Positions 11,771-23,660 of a DNA stretch of 64,000 nucleotides are shown one piece after another. Location of the stretch: positions 59,320,383-59,384,382 of the forward strand of contig JAPTYO010000007.1 of NCBI GenBank assembly GCA_036873135.1, given 5' to 3'. Within the stretch, counting starts at the first letter, position 1; every line of letters starts with the position of its first letter. Below the pieces are notes generated by a model, which worked only from the letters and a program-made list of their open reading frames with translations, had not been told where the DNA came from and made no database searches. Both the position numbers and the translations under genes were made by a program. This DNA comes from Clarkia xantiana subsp. parviflora (lineage: Eukaryota; Streptophyta; Magnoliopsida; Myrtales; Onagraceae).

Positions 11771-12246
11771 TGCATGAGAAATAAAAACTATACAAACAGT
11801 CGTATGATAACATTTACAACAAAAAAAGATCATGTTAGGGGGGTAAAAAATGTGTGGCTTTGCTCTACAAGGTAGGTTCCACTGATAGGTTCCCGACAAG
11901 GTGGTTTCCTCACCCCATTATAGGGATCATAAGACCTTCACAAGCGAGTAGAGTTTTTCCGAGTCGTACCGGCGGCCCAGCCGCTCCGGTCGTACCGTAC
12001 TAAACCTCCGGGGTTCCTAGTCGCCCTGGATTTTAGGCGTTTTGGATATTACACTAAAGTGGTGTGTGCGAATTCAAAAAATGATACAAAAAAGAAAAAG
12101 TTAGTTTAAATTCTACATTTTGTACCTGTAAAAAAAAACAAAGTTAGATTAACCAAGAAAAAATAATTAAATTAAATAAAAAACATGGCACATAAGTGAA
12201 TATAATGAGCCCGAACCCTCAATCGTCCCCAGCAGAGTCGCCAAAT

Positions 12247-13566
12247 TGTTAGACCCTAAAAATCCGACATATGGCGATTACGTTTTGAAAACGTGGATTT
12301 TTTAAAAGAGTCGCCACTAGTTAATAAAGACTAACTAGAATCCTAAATTACCTAAGCGAATAATGAATTAAACGCCTAGGTATAAAATCGGTCTACGATC
12401 AGAAATTCGAGTTCGGGATTCTGTTACGAATTAAAAATATAATTTTGAACTACGCCCTTTCGGTACTCTATTCACCTATTTGCCAATTTAAAATTTAAAC
12501 ATGTGTTACGTCGAATTAATCTAATAAAAAAAAAAACTAAACTAATTTTATGCGAAATTATTATCAATGACAAATCTATTAAACATCTAAAACTCCTAAT
12601 TTGGTTAAAATCTAGACGAAAATAAACATGCTCAAAATCATGATACAATTTAATAATTACATATCATACATGTATATTTACAAAAAAAAAAAATGTTATC
12701 TAATTAATCTAGATCTAGACTAGTTAATTAACATGGTACATGGTATAATAATAACAATAAAGATAATAATAATAATACAAAAAATTAAATAATTAATAAT
12801 AATAATAATAATATTAATTAACACAAAAAAAAAAACAGCGGGCCTTATCTGCAGACCAGAGGATGGCGAAGCCGGAGGCTGGTAGCAGGGCGGACGGCCA
12901 GTCAAGCGTGGTCGACACGGCGGGGCGATGCAGACACGGCGGGGCGATGCGATGCCGGAGGCTGGTAGCAGGGCGGACGACCAGTCAGGCGAGGTCGACA
13001 GCCCCGGATCTGGAATGGCGGGCCAAAATCCCGACTGGGCGAAAGAGCGCTCTGATTGTGGCTCCGGTGAAGCAATCGGACAGGCACCGTACGCTGACAG
13101 GACGGGCTGGTGGCGGTGGCGGCGGGTCTTCAGGTTTCCGGCGAGGCGAGGTCGTCCGACAAGCTGCACGGTGGTGACGGGAAGAAGAAGTATTTTCACG
13201 CTTCTCCAAAAAAATAAAATAAAATAATAATAATAATAATAATATTTTGTTCTGGTTTTTGTTGTGTGTCCATTACATTGTAAATCACATCTATTTATAC
13301 TAATCTAGGCCTAAGATAACTAGGAAATAAATATTACAGATTAATTCTAACCATAAATGCTAAATATTCAGAAAATATACTCTAAATATTCAACAAATAT
13401 TATCTGCAATAAAAATAAATAAATAACTATCCTAATTTAAACTAAGCCTATTTTTAGCAACCCCGTGACCTTCCATATTTAAATACTTCCTTCTTTAAAC
13501 GCATTACACATAACATTTTTGAACGTGTTATACACGTGTCGCGCGTACCAAAATTAGGTGTTTACA
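12247..13566 (-). repeat. 5' LTR of element A
   Basis: 1320 bp, nearly identical to 6168-7493. Scattered substitutions and length changes in the A and TAA runs suggest it is older than T3 and T4. A TATA box on the minus strand is at 13292-13299. Confidence 0.9.
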
Positions 13567-14382
13567 CCAAATGTATACACAAAAAATGAAGTGGTAACAA
13601 AAACCAATTCGTGTCAAAGAAGTGGTACCAAAAATACATTTAACTCTAATTTTTAACCCTAGTGTTAATTGGGCATAGGTCCCAATTGACCTATCCGGAC
13701 TTAGCTTAGATTCGTGTCAAAGAAGTGGTACCAAAAGTACATTTAACCCTAATTTTTAACCTTATTGTCAATTGGGGCTAGATCCCAATTGACCCATCCG
13801 GACCTAGCCTAGGGCTAGGTCCGACAATGGGTCTGGTTCGGCCGGAACCTAGCCCTAGGCTAGGTCCGGCTAGGTCAATTTAGGTTAAGGGTTTGGTTTT
13901 TCAAATTTAGGACTAAATTGAACAAATTAAAAGTTAATGATGTATTAGATGGATTAAATTTAACAAATCAGAAGTTTAGGTCCAATCACGTGCATGACAC
14001 GTGACACTTAACGGCCAAATTGGACGGAAAATTAACGTTGGTACTAAAAGGCTACAAAGTTGAAAGGGTTGGTACCAAAAGTATACACAAAAAATGAAGC
14101 GGTACCAAAAACCAATCCATGTCAAAGAAGTGGTACCAAAAGTACATTTAACCCTAATTTTTAACCCTAGTGTCAATTGGGGAAATGTCCTAATTGACCC
14201 ATCCGGACCTAGCCTAGGGCTCGGTCCGACACTGGGTCAGGTTCGCTTGGAATCTAGCCCTAGGCTAATCACGTGCATGACACATGATACTTAACGGCCA
14301 AGTTGGACGGAAAGTTAACGGTTGTACCAAAAGGCTACAAAGTTGAAAGGGTTGTTACCAAATGTATTCACAAAAAATGAAG

Positions 14383-15488
14383 GGGATAAGGGTTCCTTTA
14401 GTACCACTTCTTTGGGCAGAATCCACTTTAGGTACCACTTCTTTTTTTTTGTACACTTTTGGTAACAACGTTTTCCATTTTGTACCCTTTTGTTACCTCC
14501 GTTAGAATTCCGTCCAAAATGGCCGTTAAACCCCCATGTGAGCTGCACCTGACCAAAAACTAAATTTGGCTGGACGGATTTACCCTTAGGGATAATGGTT
14601 CCTTTGGTACCACTTCTTTGGGCAAAATCCACTTTTAGTACCACTTTTTTTTTTGTATATATACTTTGTTTTGCAGTCGGTGAATCTTATGTTAATTACA
14701 AAACTTCCATGTTCATGATACAGCTCTTCCTTAGACTCTTCTTTTGTGTACTTTGTGTCGGACACATTCGAAAAAATTTATATGTTGTTGTAAAAACCAA
14801 TATTGTAATGTATGTATGTATGTTTCATGTATCAGTTGATATATGATAATAATGCGGTGCATAGTATGATAGATATGTTTGTAAGTATTAGAATTTCGTG
14901 CAATATATAAGAAAATTATTTGTCCGTGGCGTTAAAATGAAATTTTTGTAATGTGAAAAGTATCACTATGAATTTAATAACATTTTCTATAAACACAAAT
15001 AGATACGTCATTTCTTACCACTCTAGAATAAACATTTCGACACTCTGCAACAATAATATAAACTTTTAAAGATGCGACGTTTCCTTTTGTTAGACCGAAA
15101 ATATAAGTTGCAACATTACTAAGTAGGGCTCTGAACAATGTTGGAAATGTATATATGGGACAATTTTAGATCGAATCCATATAAATCCGACTGCAAAACA
15201 AAGTATATATACAAAAAAAAAAAGTGGTACCAAAAGTGGATTTTGCTTAAAGAAGTGGTACCAAAGGAACCCTTATCCCTAAGGGTAAATCCGTCCAGCC
15301 AAGTTTAGTTTTTGGTCACGTGCAGCTCACATGGGGTTTAACGGCCATTTTGGACGGAATTCTAACGGAGGTACCAAAAGGGTACAAAATGGAAAATGTT
15401 GGTACCAAAAGTGTACAAAAAAAAAAAAAGAAGTGGTACTAAAAGTGGATTCTGCTCAAAGAAGTGGTACCAAAGGAACCCTTATCCC
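14383..15488. mobile_element. Mutator-like hairpin element M1
   Basis: It starts GGGATAAGGGTTCC and ends GGAACCCTTATCCC. Long terminal inverted repeats of about 250-300 bp themselves hold a repeated GGTACCACTTCTTTGGGC block. A 10 bp direct duplication AAAAATGAAG flanks it (14373-14382, 15489-15498), inside a satellite monomer. The size of the duplication and long inverted ends are typical of Mutator-like elements. The middle (14650-15190) is AT-rich with no recognisable transposase. Confidence 0.88.
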
Positions 15489-17923
15489 AAAAATGAAGTG
15501 GTACCAAAAACCAATTCGTGTCAAAGAAGTGGTACCAAAAGTACATTTAACTCTAATTTTTAACCCTAGTGTCAATTGGGGCTAGGTCCCACTTGACCCA
15601 TCCGGACCTAGCCTAGGGCTAGGTCCGACACTGGGTCGGGTTTGCCTGGAACCTAGCCCTAGGCTAGGTCTGGCTAGCTCAATTTAGGTTAAGGGTTTGG
15701 TTTTTCAATTTTAGGATTAAATTGAACAAATTAAGAGTTAATGATGTATTACATGGATTAAATTTAACAGATCAGAAGTTTAGGGCCAATCACGTGCATG
15801 AAACGTGACACTTAACGGCCAAATTGGACAAAAAATTAACGGTGGTACCAAAAGGCTACAAAGTTGAAAGGGTTGGTTCCAAAAGTATACACAAAAAATG
15901 AAGCGGTACCAAAAACCAATTCGTGTTAAAGAAGTGGTACCAAAAGTTACATTTAACTCTAATTTTTAACCCTAGTGTGAATTGGGGCTAGGTCCCAACT
16001 GACCCATCCGGACCTAGCCTAAGGCTAGGTCCGACACTGGGTCTGGTTCGGCTAGAACATAGCCCTAGGCTAGGTCCGGCTAGGTCAATTTAGGTTAAGG
16101 GTTTGGTTTTCCAATTTTAGGACTAAATTGAACAAACTAAAAGTTAATGATGTATTAGATGGATTAAATTGAACAAAATTAGAAGTTTAGGGCCAATCAC
16201 GTGCATGACATATGACACTTAACGACCGAATTGGACGAACTTTAACTGCGGTACCAAAATGCTACAAATTTGAAAGGGTTGGTACCATAAGTATAAAAAA
16301 AAATGAAGTGGTACCAAAAACCAATTCGTGTCAAAGACGTAGTACCAAAAGTACATTTAACCCTAATTTTTAACCCTAGTGTCAACTGGGGCTAAGTCCC
16401 AATTGGCCCATCCGGACATATCCTAGGGCTAAGTCCGACACTGGGTCGGGTTCGCCTGGAACCTAGCCCTAGGCTAGGTCCGGCTAGGTCAATTTAGGTT
16501 AAGTGTTTGGTTTTCCAATTGTAGGACTAAATTGAACAAATTAAAAGTTAATGATGTATTAGATGGACTAAATTTAACAAAATCAGAAGTTTATGGCCAA
16601 TCACGGGCATGACACATGACACTTAACGGCCAAATTGGACGGAAATTTAACGTTGGTACCAAAAGGCTACAAAGTTGAAAGGGTTGGTTTCAAAATTATA
16701 CACAGAATATGAAGTGGTACCAAAAACTTATTCGTGTCAAAGAAGTGGTACCAGAAGTACATTTAACCCAAGTGCCAATTGGGGATAGGTCCTAATTGAC
16801 CCATCCGGACTTAGCCTAGAGCCAGGTCCGACACTGGGTCAAGTTCGCCTTGAACCAAGCCCTAGGCTAGGTCCGGCTAGGTCAATTTAGATTAAGGGTT
16901 TGGTCTTCCAATTTTAGGATTAAATTGAACAAATTAAAAGTTAATGATGTATTAGATGGACGAAATTGAATAAAAACAGAAGTTTAGGGCCAATCACGTG
17001 CATGACACATGACACTTAACGGCATAATTGGACGGAAAGTTAACGGTGGTACCAAAATGCTACAAAGTTGAAAGGGTTGGTACCAAAAATACACAAAAAA
17101 TGAAGTGGTACCAAAATCTAATTCGTGTCAAAAAAAGTGGTACCAAAAGTACATTTCACCCTAATTTTTAACCCTAGTGTCAATTGGGGAAAGGTTCTAA
17201 TTTACCCATCCGGACCTAGCCTAGGGCTAGGTCCGACACTGGGTGGGTTCGCCTGGAACCTAGCCCTAGGCTAGGTCCTGCTAGGTAAATTTTGGTTAAG
17301 AGTTTGGATTTCCAATTTTAGGACTAAATTGAACAAATTAAAAGTTAATGATGTATAAGATGGACTAAATTGAATAAAATCACAAGTTTAGGACCAATCA
17401 CCTGCATGACACATGACACTTAACGGCCAAATTGGACGGAAAGTTAACGGTGGTACCAAAGGCTACAAAGTTGAAAGGGTTGGTGCCAAATGTATACACA
17501 AAAAATGAAGTGGTACCAAAAATCAATTCGTGTCAAAGAAGTGGTACCAAAAGTACATTTAACCCTAGTGTCAATTGTGGCTTGGTCCCAGTTGTCCGAC
17601 ACTGGGCCGGGTTCGCCTTTAACCAAGCCATATGCTAGGTCCGGCTAGGTCAATTTAGATTAAGGGTTTGGTTTTCCAATTTAAGGACTAAATTGAACAA
17701 AATAAAAGTTAATGATGTATTAGATGGACTAAATTGAATAAAAACAGAACATTAGGGCCAATCACGTGCATGACACATGACACTTAACGGCCAAATTGGA
17801 CAGAAAGTTAACCGGGTACCAAAATGCTACAAAGTTGAAAGGGTTGGTACCAAAAGTATACACAAAAAATGAAGCGGTACCAAAAACTAATCCGTGTCAA
17901 AGAAGTGGTACCAAAAGTATATT

Positions 17924-18682
17924 GGGTTAAAGGTCCTTTTTGTACTACATGTTTGCAAAAATTACACTGTTCATACCACTAGTATTTTTTCGTACCGAAT
18001 TGGTACCATATGTTTCCAAACCTTACTGTTTTGGTACCTCCGTTAGGGTTCCGTCAAAAACGGCCGTTAAATGGCATGTGCCATGCACGTGACCAGCTCA
18101 AAACTTTCAATTTTGTTACAATTTAGTCCATCTAATACATCCCTAACTTTTATTTTGTTCAATTTAGTCCTAAAACTTCAAAATCAAACCATTTCCCCAA
18201 ATTGACCTAGCCGGACCTAGCCATGGGCTAGGTCCGACCCTGAGTCGGGGTCACCAGACCCAGGGGACCCTGACCCAGGGTCGGACCTAGCCCTAAGCTA
18301 GGCCCGGCTAGGTCAATTGGACCTAGCCCCAATTTAACTCAATTGGGGCTAGGTCCCAATTGACATAGTCGGACCTAGCCCTAGGCTAAGTGGGCTAGGT
18401 CAATTTGGGAAAATGGTTTGGTTTTGAAGTTTTAGGACTAAATTAAACAAAATAAAAGTTAGGGATGTATTAGATGGGCTAAATTGTAACAAAATTGAAA
18501 GTTTTGGGCTGGTCACGTGCATGACACATGCCATTTAACGGCTTTGTTTTAACAGAACCCTAACGGAGGTACCAAAACGATAAGGTTTGGAAACATATGG
18601 TACCAATTCGGTATGATAAAATACTAGTGCTATGAACAGTGTAATTTTTGCAAACATGTGGTACCAAAAGGACCTTTAACCC
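17924..18682. mobile_element. Mutator-like hairpin element M2
   Basis: 759 bp, starting GGGTTAAAGGTCC and ending GGACCTTTAACCC, almost wholly two inverted arms. A 9 bp target duplication AAGTATATT is at 17915-17923 and 18683-18691. The right arm (about 18310-18682) is colinear with the surrounding satellite monomer: CAATTGGGGCTAGGTCC, then TTTAGGACTAAATT, then GATGTATTAGATGG, then CACGTGCATGACACATG, then GGTACCAAAA. There is no coding capacity. Confidence 0.9.
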
Positions 18683-19097
18683 AAGTATATTTAACCCTAA
18701 TTTTTAACCCTAGTGTCAATTGGGGAAAAGTCCCAATTGACCCATCCGGACCTAGCCTAGGGCTAGGTCCGACACTGGGTCGGGTTCGCCTGGAATCTAG
18801 CCCTAAGTTAGGTCCGGCTAGGTCAATTTAGGTGAAGAGTTTTGTTTTCCAATTTTAGGACTAAATTGAACAAATAAAAAGTTAATGATGTATTAGGTGG
18901 ACTAAATTGAATAAAAACAGAAGTTTATGGCCAATCACGTGCATGACACATGACACTTAACGGCCAAATTAGAAGGAAAGTTAACGGTGGTACCATAATG
19001 ATATAAAGTTGAAAGGGTTGGTACCAAAAGTATACACAAAAAATGAAGCGGTACCAAAAACTAATCCGTGTCAAAGAAGTGGTACCAAAAGTATATT

Positions 19098-19857
19098 GGG
19101 TTAAAGGTCCTTTTTGTACTACATGTTTGCAAAAATTACACTGTTCATACCACTAGTATTTTTTCGTACCGAATTGGTACCATATGTTTCCAAACCTTAC
19201 TGTTTTGGTACCTCCGTTAGGGTTCCGTCAAAAACGGCCGTTAAATGGCATGTGCCATGCACGTGACCAGCTCAAAACTTTCAATTTTGTTACAATTTAG
19301 TCCATCTAATACATCCCTAACTTTTATTTTGTTCAATTTAGTCCTAAAACTTCAAAATCAAACCATTTCCCCAAATTGACCTAGCCGGACCTAGCCATGG
19401 GCTAGGTCCGACCCTGAGTCGGGGTCACCAGACCCAGGGGACCCTGACCCAGGGTCGGACCTAGCCCTAAGCTAGGCCCGGCTAGGTCAATTGGACCTAG
19501 CCCCAATTTAACTCAATTGGGGCTAGGTCCCAATTGACATAGTCGGACCTAGCCCTAGGCTAAGTGGGGCTAGGTCAATTTGGGAAAATGGTTTGGTTTT
19601 GAAGTTTTAGGACTAAATTAAACAAAATAAAAGTTAGGGATGTATTAGATGGGCTAAATTGTAACAAAATTGAAAGTTTTGGGCTGGTCACGTGCATGAC
19701 ACATGCCATTTAATGGCTTTGTTTTAACAGAACCCTAACGGAGGTACCAAAACGATAAGGTTTGGAAACATATGGTACCAATTCGGTATGATAAAATACT
19801 AGTGCTATGAACAGTGTAATTTTTGCAAACAGGTGGTACCAAAAGGACCTTTAACCC
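19098..19857. mobile_element. Mutator-like hairpin element M3, duplicate of M2
   Basis: 760 bp, nearly identical to M2 with a few substitutions and one inserted G. The same 9 bp duplication (19089-19097, 19858-19866) and matching satellite flanks show that it arose by tandem duplication of 1174 bp, not by a second transposition. Confidence 0.9.
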
Positions 19858-21850
19858 AAGTATATTTAACCCAAATTTTTAACCCTAGTGTCAATTGGGG
19901 AAAAGTCCCAATTGACCCATCCGGACCTAGCCTAGGGCTAGGTCCGACACTGGGTCGGGTTCGCCTGGAATCTAGCCCTAAGTTAGGTCTGGCTAGGTCA
20001 ATTTAGGTGAAGAGTTTTGTTTTCCAATTTTAGGACTAAATTGAACAAATAAAAAGTTAATGATGTATTAGGTGGACTAAATTGAATAAAAACAGAAGTT
20101 TATGGCCAATCACGTGCATGACACATGACACTTAACGGCCAAATTAGAAGGAAAGTTAACGGTGGTACCATAATGATATAAAGTTGAAAGGGTTGGTACC
20201 AAAAGTATACACAAAAAATGAAGTGGTACCAAAAACTAATTTGTGTAAAAGAAGTGGTACTAAAAGTACATTTAACCCTAATTTTTAACCCTAGTGTCAA
20301 CTGGGGAAAGGTCCCAATTGACCCATCCGGACCTAGCCTAGGACTAGGTCCGACACTGGGTCGGGTTCGCCTGCAACCTAGCCCTAGGTTAGGTCCGGCT
20401 AGGTCAATTTAGGTGAAGAGTTTGGTTTTCCAATTTTAGGACTAAATTGAACAAATTAAAAGTTAATGATGTATTAGATTGACTAAATTGAACAAAATCA
20501 GAAGTTTAGGGTTAATCACGTGCATGACACTTAAGGGCCAAATTGGACGGAAAGTTAACGGTGGTACCAAAAGGCTACAAAGTTGAAAGGGTTGGTACCA
20601 AATGTTTGCACAAAAAATGAAGTGGTACCAAAAACCAATTCGTGTCAAAGAAGTGGTACCAAAAGTACATTTAACCCTAATTGTTAACCCTAGTGTCAAT
20701 TGGGGCTAGGTCCGAATTGACCCATACGGACCTAGCCTAGGGCTAGGTCCGACACTGAGAAGGGTTCACCTGGAATCTAGCCCTAGGCTAGTTCCGGCTA
20801 GGTCAATTTTGGTTAAGGGTTTGGTTTTCCAATTTTAGGACTAAATTGAACAAATTAAAAGGTAATGATGTATTAGATGGACTAAATTTAACAAAATCAG
20901 AAGTTTAGGGCTAATCACGTGCATGACACATGACACTTAACGGCCAAATTGGACGGAAATTTAACGGTGGTACCAAAAGGCTACGAAGTTGAAAGGGTTG
21001 GTACCAAAATTATACACAGAAAATGAAGTGGTACCAAAAACTAATTCGTGGCAAAGAAGTGGTACCAAAAGTACATTTAACCCTAATTTTTAACCCTAGC
21101 GTCAATTGGGGATAGGTTCCAATTGACCCATCCGGACTTAGCCTAGGGCTAGGTCCGACACTGGTTAGGGTTCGCCTTGAACCAAGCCCTAGGCTAGGTC
21201 TGGCTAGGTTAATTTAGATTAAGGGTTTGGTTTTCCAATTTTAGGACTAAATTGAACAAATTAAAAGTTAATGATGTATTAGATGGACTAAATTGAATAA
21301 AATCCAAGTATAGGGTCAATCACGTGCATGACACATGACACTTAACGGCCAAATTGGACGGAAAGTTAACGGTTGTAGCAAAATGCTACAAAGTTGAAAG
21401 AGTTGGTACCAAAAGTATACACAAAAAATGAAGTGGTACCAAAAGTATACACAAAAAAATGAAGTGGTACAAAAAACCAATTCGTTTCAAAGAACTGGCA
21501 CCAAAAGTACATTTAACCCTAATTTTTAACCCTAGTGTCAATTGGGGCTAGGTCCCAATTGACCCATTCGGACCTAGCTTAGGGCTAGGTCCGACTAGGT
21601 CAATTTGGGTTAAGGGTTTTGTTTTCCAATTTTCGGACTAAATTGAACAAATTAAAAGTTAATGATGTATTAGATGGACTAAATTGAACAAAATCAGAAG
21701 TTTAGGGCTAATCACGTGTATGATACACGACACTTTACGACCAAATTGGACGGAAAGTTAACGTTGGTATCAAAATGCTACAAATTTGAAATGAAGTAGT
21801 ACAAAAAAAAAAAAAAAACCAGTTCATGTAAAAGGAAAAGTGGTACCAGG

Positions 21851-22045
21851 TACTTTGCTTAGTATTATGTGTTTCTTTAACTAAAGGGCATTTTTTATTA
21901 CATGTTAGATTCCTAGCAGTCACGGATGCAAGTGACTGAGACACGGGGCAGTTGTCCCCACTGAATTCAGAGTTACAATCTGATTTCAAGAAAACATCTA
22001 TGGTCGTTCGTCTGTTGCCCCCTAAATATATGAGTAGAACTGTAT
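21851..22045. other. Unassigned AT-rich DNA
   Basis: No gene or repeat structure seen between the satellite end and the inverted-repeat element at 22046. Nearby open frames are short and low in complexity. Confidence 0.4.
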
Positions 22046-22576
22046 GGTTAATAACTAAAAAACTGTCCAAGGTTTACCCTATGTTAAAATTAGGTGTTTG
22101 AAGTTTGAAATGTTAAAAAGGACTGTCTCAAGTTTCATTTTTGTTGCAATTTGGTGTCTCGGTGTGATTACTTTAGAGAAGTCAATTCCGACGAAACCGT
22201 CTGTCAAATTCGAGCTCTCATACACACTCCCTTCTCGTCATCTTGCCGGGACCGTCACCTAAAAAGTTGGTCACATCCGGGCAAGTAAATCTCGCTCTAT
22301 TGTCCTTGGAAAATGGTTCCACGCCACTCTTCTAGTAACTTTTTTTTTAATGTTCAATTTTTAGGTGAAATTTGACGATTTTGTAAAAAGTAAAGAGTGA
22401 TGGATTTTGAGTGGGTGAGTGTGTTGATGAAAATGATTGAAGGGAGATGAAAAGACGCTCAGAGACACCAAATTTCAACAAAAATGAAACTTGGGACAGT
22501 CCATTTTAACATTTCAAACTTCAGACACCTAATTTTAACATAGGGTAAACATTGGACAGTTTTTTAGTTATTAACC
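22046..22576. mobile_element. Inverted-repeat element (MITE-like)
   Basis: It starts GGTTAATAACTAAAAAACTG and its reverse complement closes the element at 22576. Inverted arms of about 110-120 bp include a shared AAAATTAGGTGTTTGAAG and a TTTCATTTTTGTTG segment. A target duplication is not clear, so the superfamily is open. The centre (about 22160-22440) is unique and non-coding. Confidence 0.75.
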
Positions 22577-22737
22577 CTATAATATATCGTATTTTTATAT
22601 TAGATGGTTATTTAGATGGCAAAAAAATTATTATAAGTACTCACTTCAATTTACATCGATAATTAGACGTGACTTAAGTGTATTCGTTTAAAAAAAGAAG
22701 CTGGATATTCTATATCTACTATGTACTATATCGACTA

Positions 22738-22990
22738 TAATTCGACATCGGAAGCCCTCTGCTGACACGTGGACAGTTTGCCATTTCACCATTTCTTAAT
22801 TTAGTTGGAATTTAATAGGGGTTCTATAAATTTAGATACAAAATATTGATTGATTGAAAATTAAGAAGTGTTTTTATTTCCTATTTTGGTCTCTACGCAA
22901 TTTAAAAAAAAAATTAATTTAAAGTTTCCATTTTAATAGTTATTCTACAGAGTTTGGTTCCGGAAGACCATAGCCCGCCACGTAAGCATT
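22738..22990. repeat. Dispersed repeat, copy 1
   Basis: About 250 bp running from TTCGACATCGGAAGCC to CCGCCACGTAAGCA. It recurs at 57101-57350 and 59185-59437. The two right-hand copies follow Helitron-like ends, so this may be the 5' part of such an element. A matching 3' end was not found here. Confidence 0.75.
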
Positions 22991-23130
22991 ATATATTTAG
23001 ATAATAAACAAAATTATAAACAAAATGGAAGAAACTAATACAGCTAAACTACCAAACACACCTACAAAATATACAAACTTGACCGAGATGGAGTATTATT
23101 AATACACGACCAAAAATAATATTATATATA

Positions 23131-23651
23131 GGGTTAACAGGTCTTTTGGTCTATGATGTTTGACCATTTTTGGGTTTTGGTCCATGATGTTTTTTTTTTC
23201 TTAGTTTTGGTACCGTATGTTTGCAGATTTTTTCTAGTTTTGGTCCGACCGTTACATTCCGTCCATTTTTTGACATGTACAAGTCGCGTGATCCACTCTA
23301 AACTTTAAATTTTGTTCAATTTAGTCCTCTAATACTTTCCTAACCTTTTTTTGTTCAATTTAGTCCCGAAGTTTCAAAAATTCAATTGGATCTATTGTCC
23401 AATTGGGGTCAATTTTGAAACTTTGGGACTAAATTGAACAAAAAATAGGCTAAGAAAGTATTAGAGGGACTAAATTTAAAGTTTAGAGTGGATCACGTGA
23501 CTTGAACATGTCAAAAATGGACGGAATGTAACGGTTAGACCAAAACTAGAAAAAATCTGCAAACATATGGTACCAAAACTAGGTAAAAAAAACATTATTG
23601 ACCAAAACCCAAAAGTAAGCAAACATCATAGACCAAAAGACATGTTTACCC
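23131..23651. mobile_element. Mutator-like hairpin element M4
   Basis: 521 bp, beginning GGGTTAACAGGTCTTTTGG and ending with a matching inverted arm (TGTTTACCC). A 9 bp duplication TTATATATA is at 23122-23130 and 23652-23660. The arms share TTTAGTCCC/GGGACTAAATTG and GGTACCAAAAC motifs with M2 and the satellite, so this is a diverged member of the same superfamily. Confidence 0.88.
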
Positions 23652-23660
23652 TTATATATA

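Larger units (their letters stand above)
6168..13566 (-). mobile_element. Element A: non-coding LTR retrotransposon in the satellite
   Basis: Two direct repeats, 6168-7493 and 12247-13566, bound 4.75 kb of internal DNA. The target duplication CCAAA is present on both sides (6163-6167 and 13567-13571) and interrupts a satellite monomer. The orientation is minus: a polypurine tract (AAAGAGGGGCAAAC on the minus strand, 7494-7506) abuts the left LTR, and a primer-site-like TTTGGCGACTCTGCTGGGG (minus, about 12227-12245) abuts the right one. No gag or pol domain was found, so this is a LARD-like non-autonomous element. The Tat/Ogre-like layout is an inference from the LTR ends and the repeat-rich 3' region. 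Confidence 0.9.
13567..21850. repeat. ~405 bp satellite array, right block
   Basis: This continues the 2800-6167 array after element A, about 14 monomers once the three hairpin elements are subtracted. The landmarks CACGTGCATGACACATGACA and TTAACGGCCAAATTGGACGG recur about every 400 bp to roughly 21770. The last unit decays into an A-run at 21800-21840 and repeats stop near 21850. At 17800-20270 a 1174 bp segment (satellite plus hairpin element) is tandemly duplicated. Confidence 0.92.
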
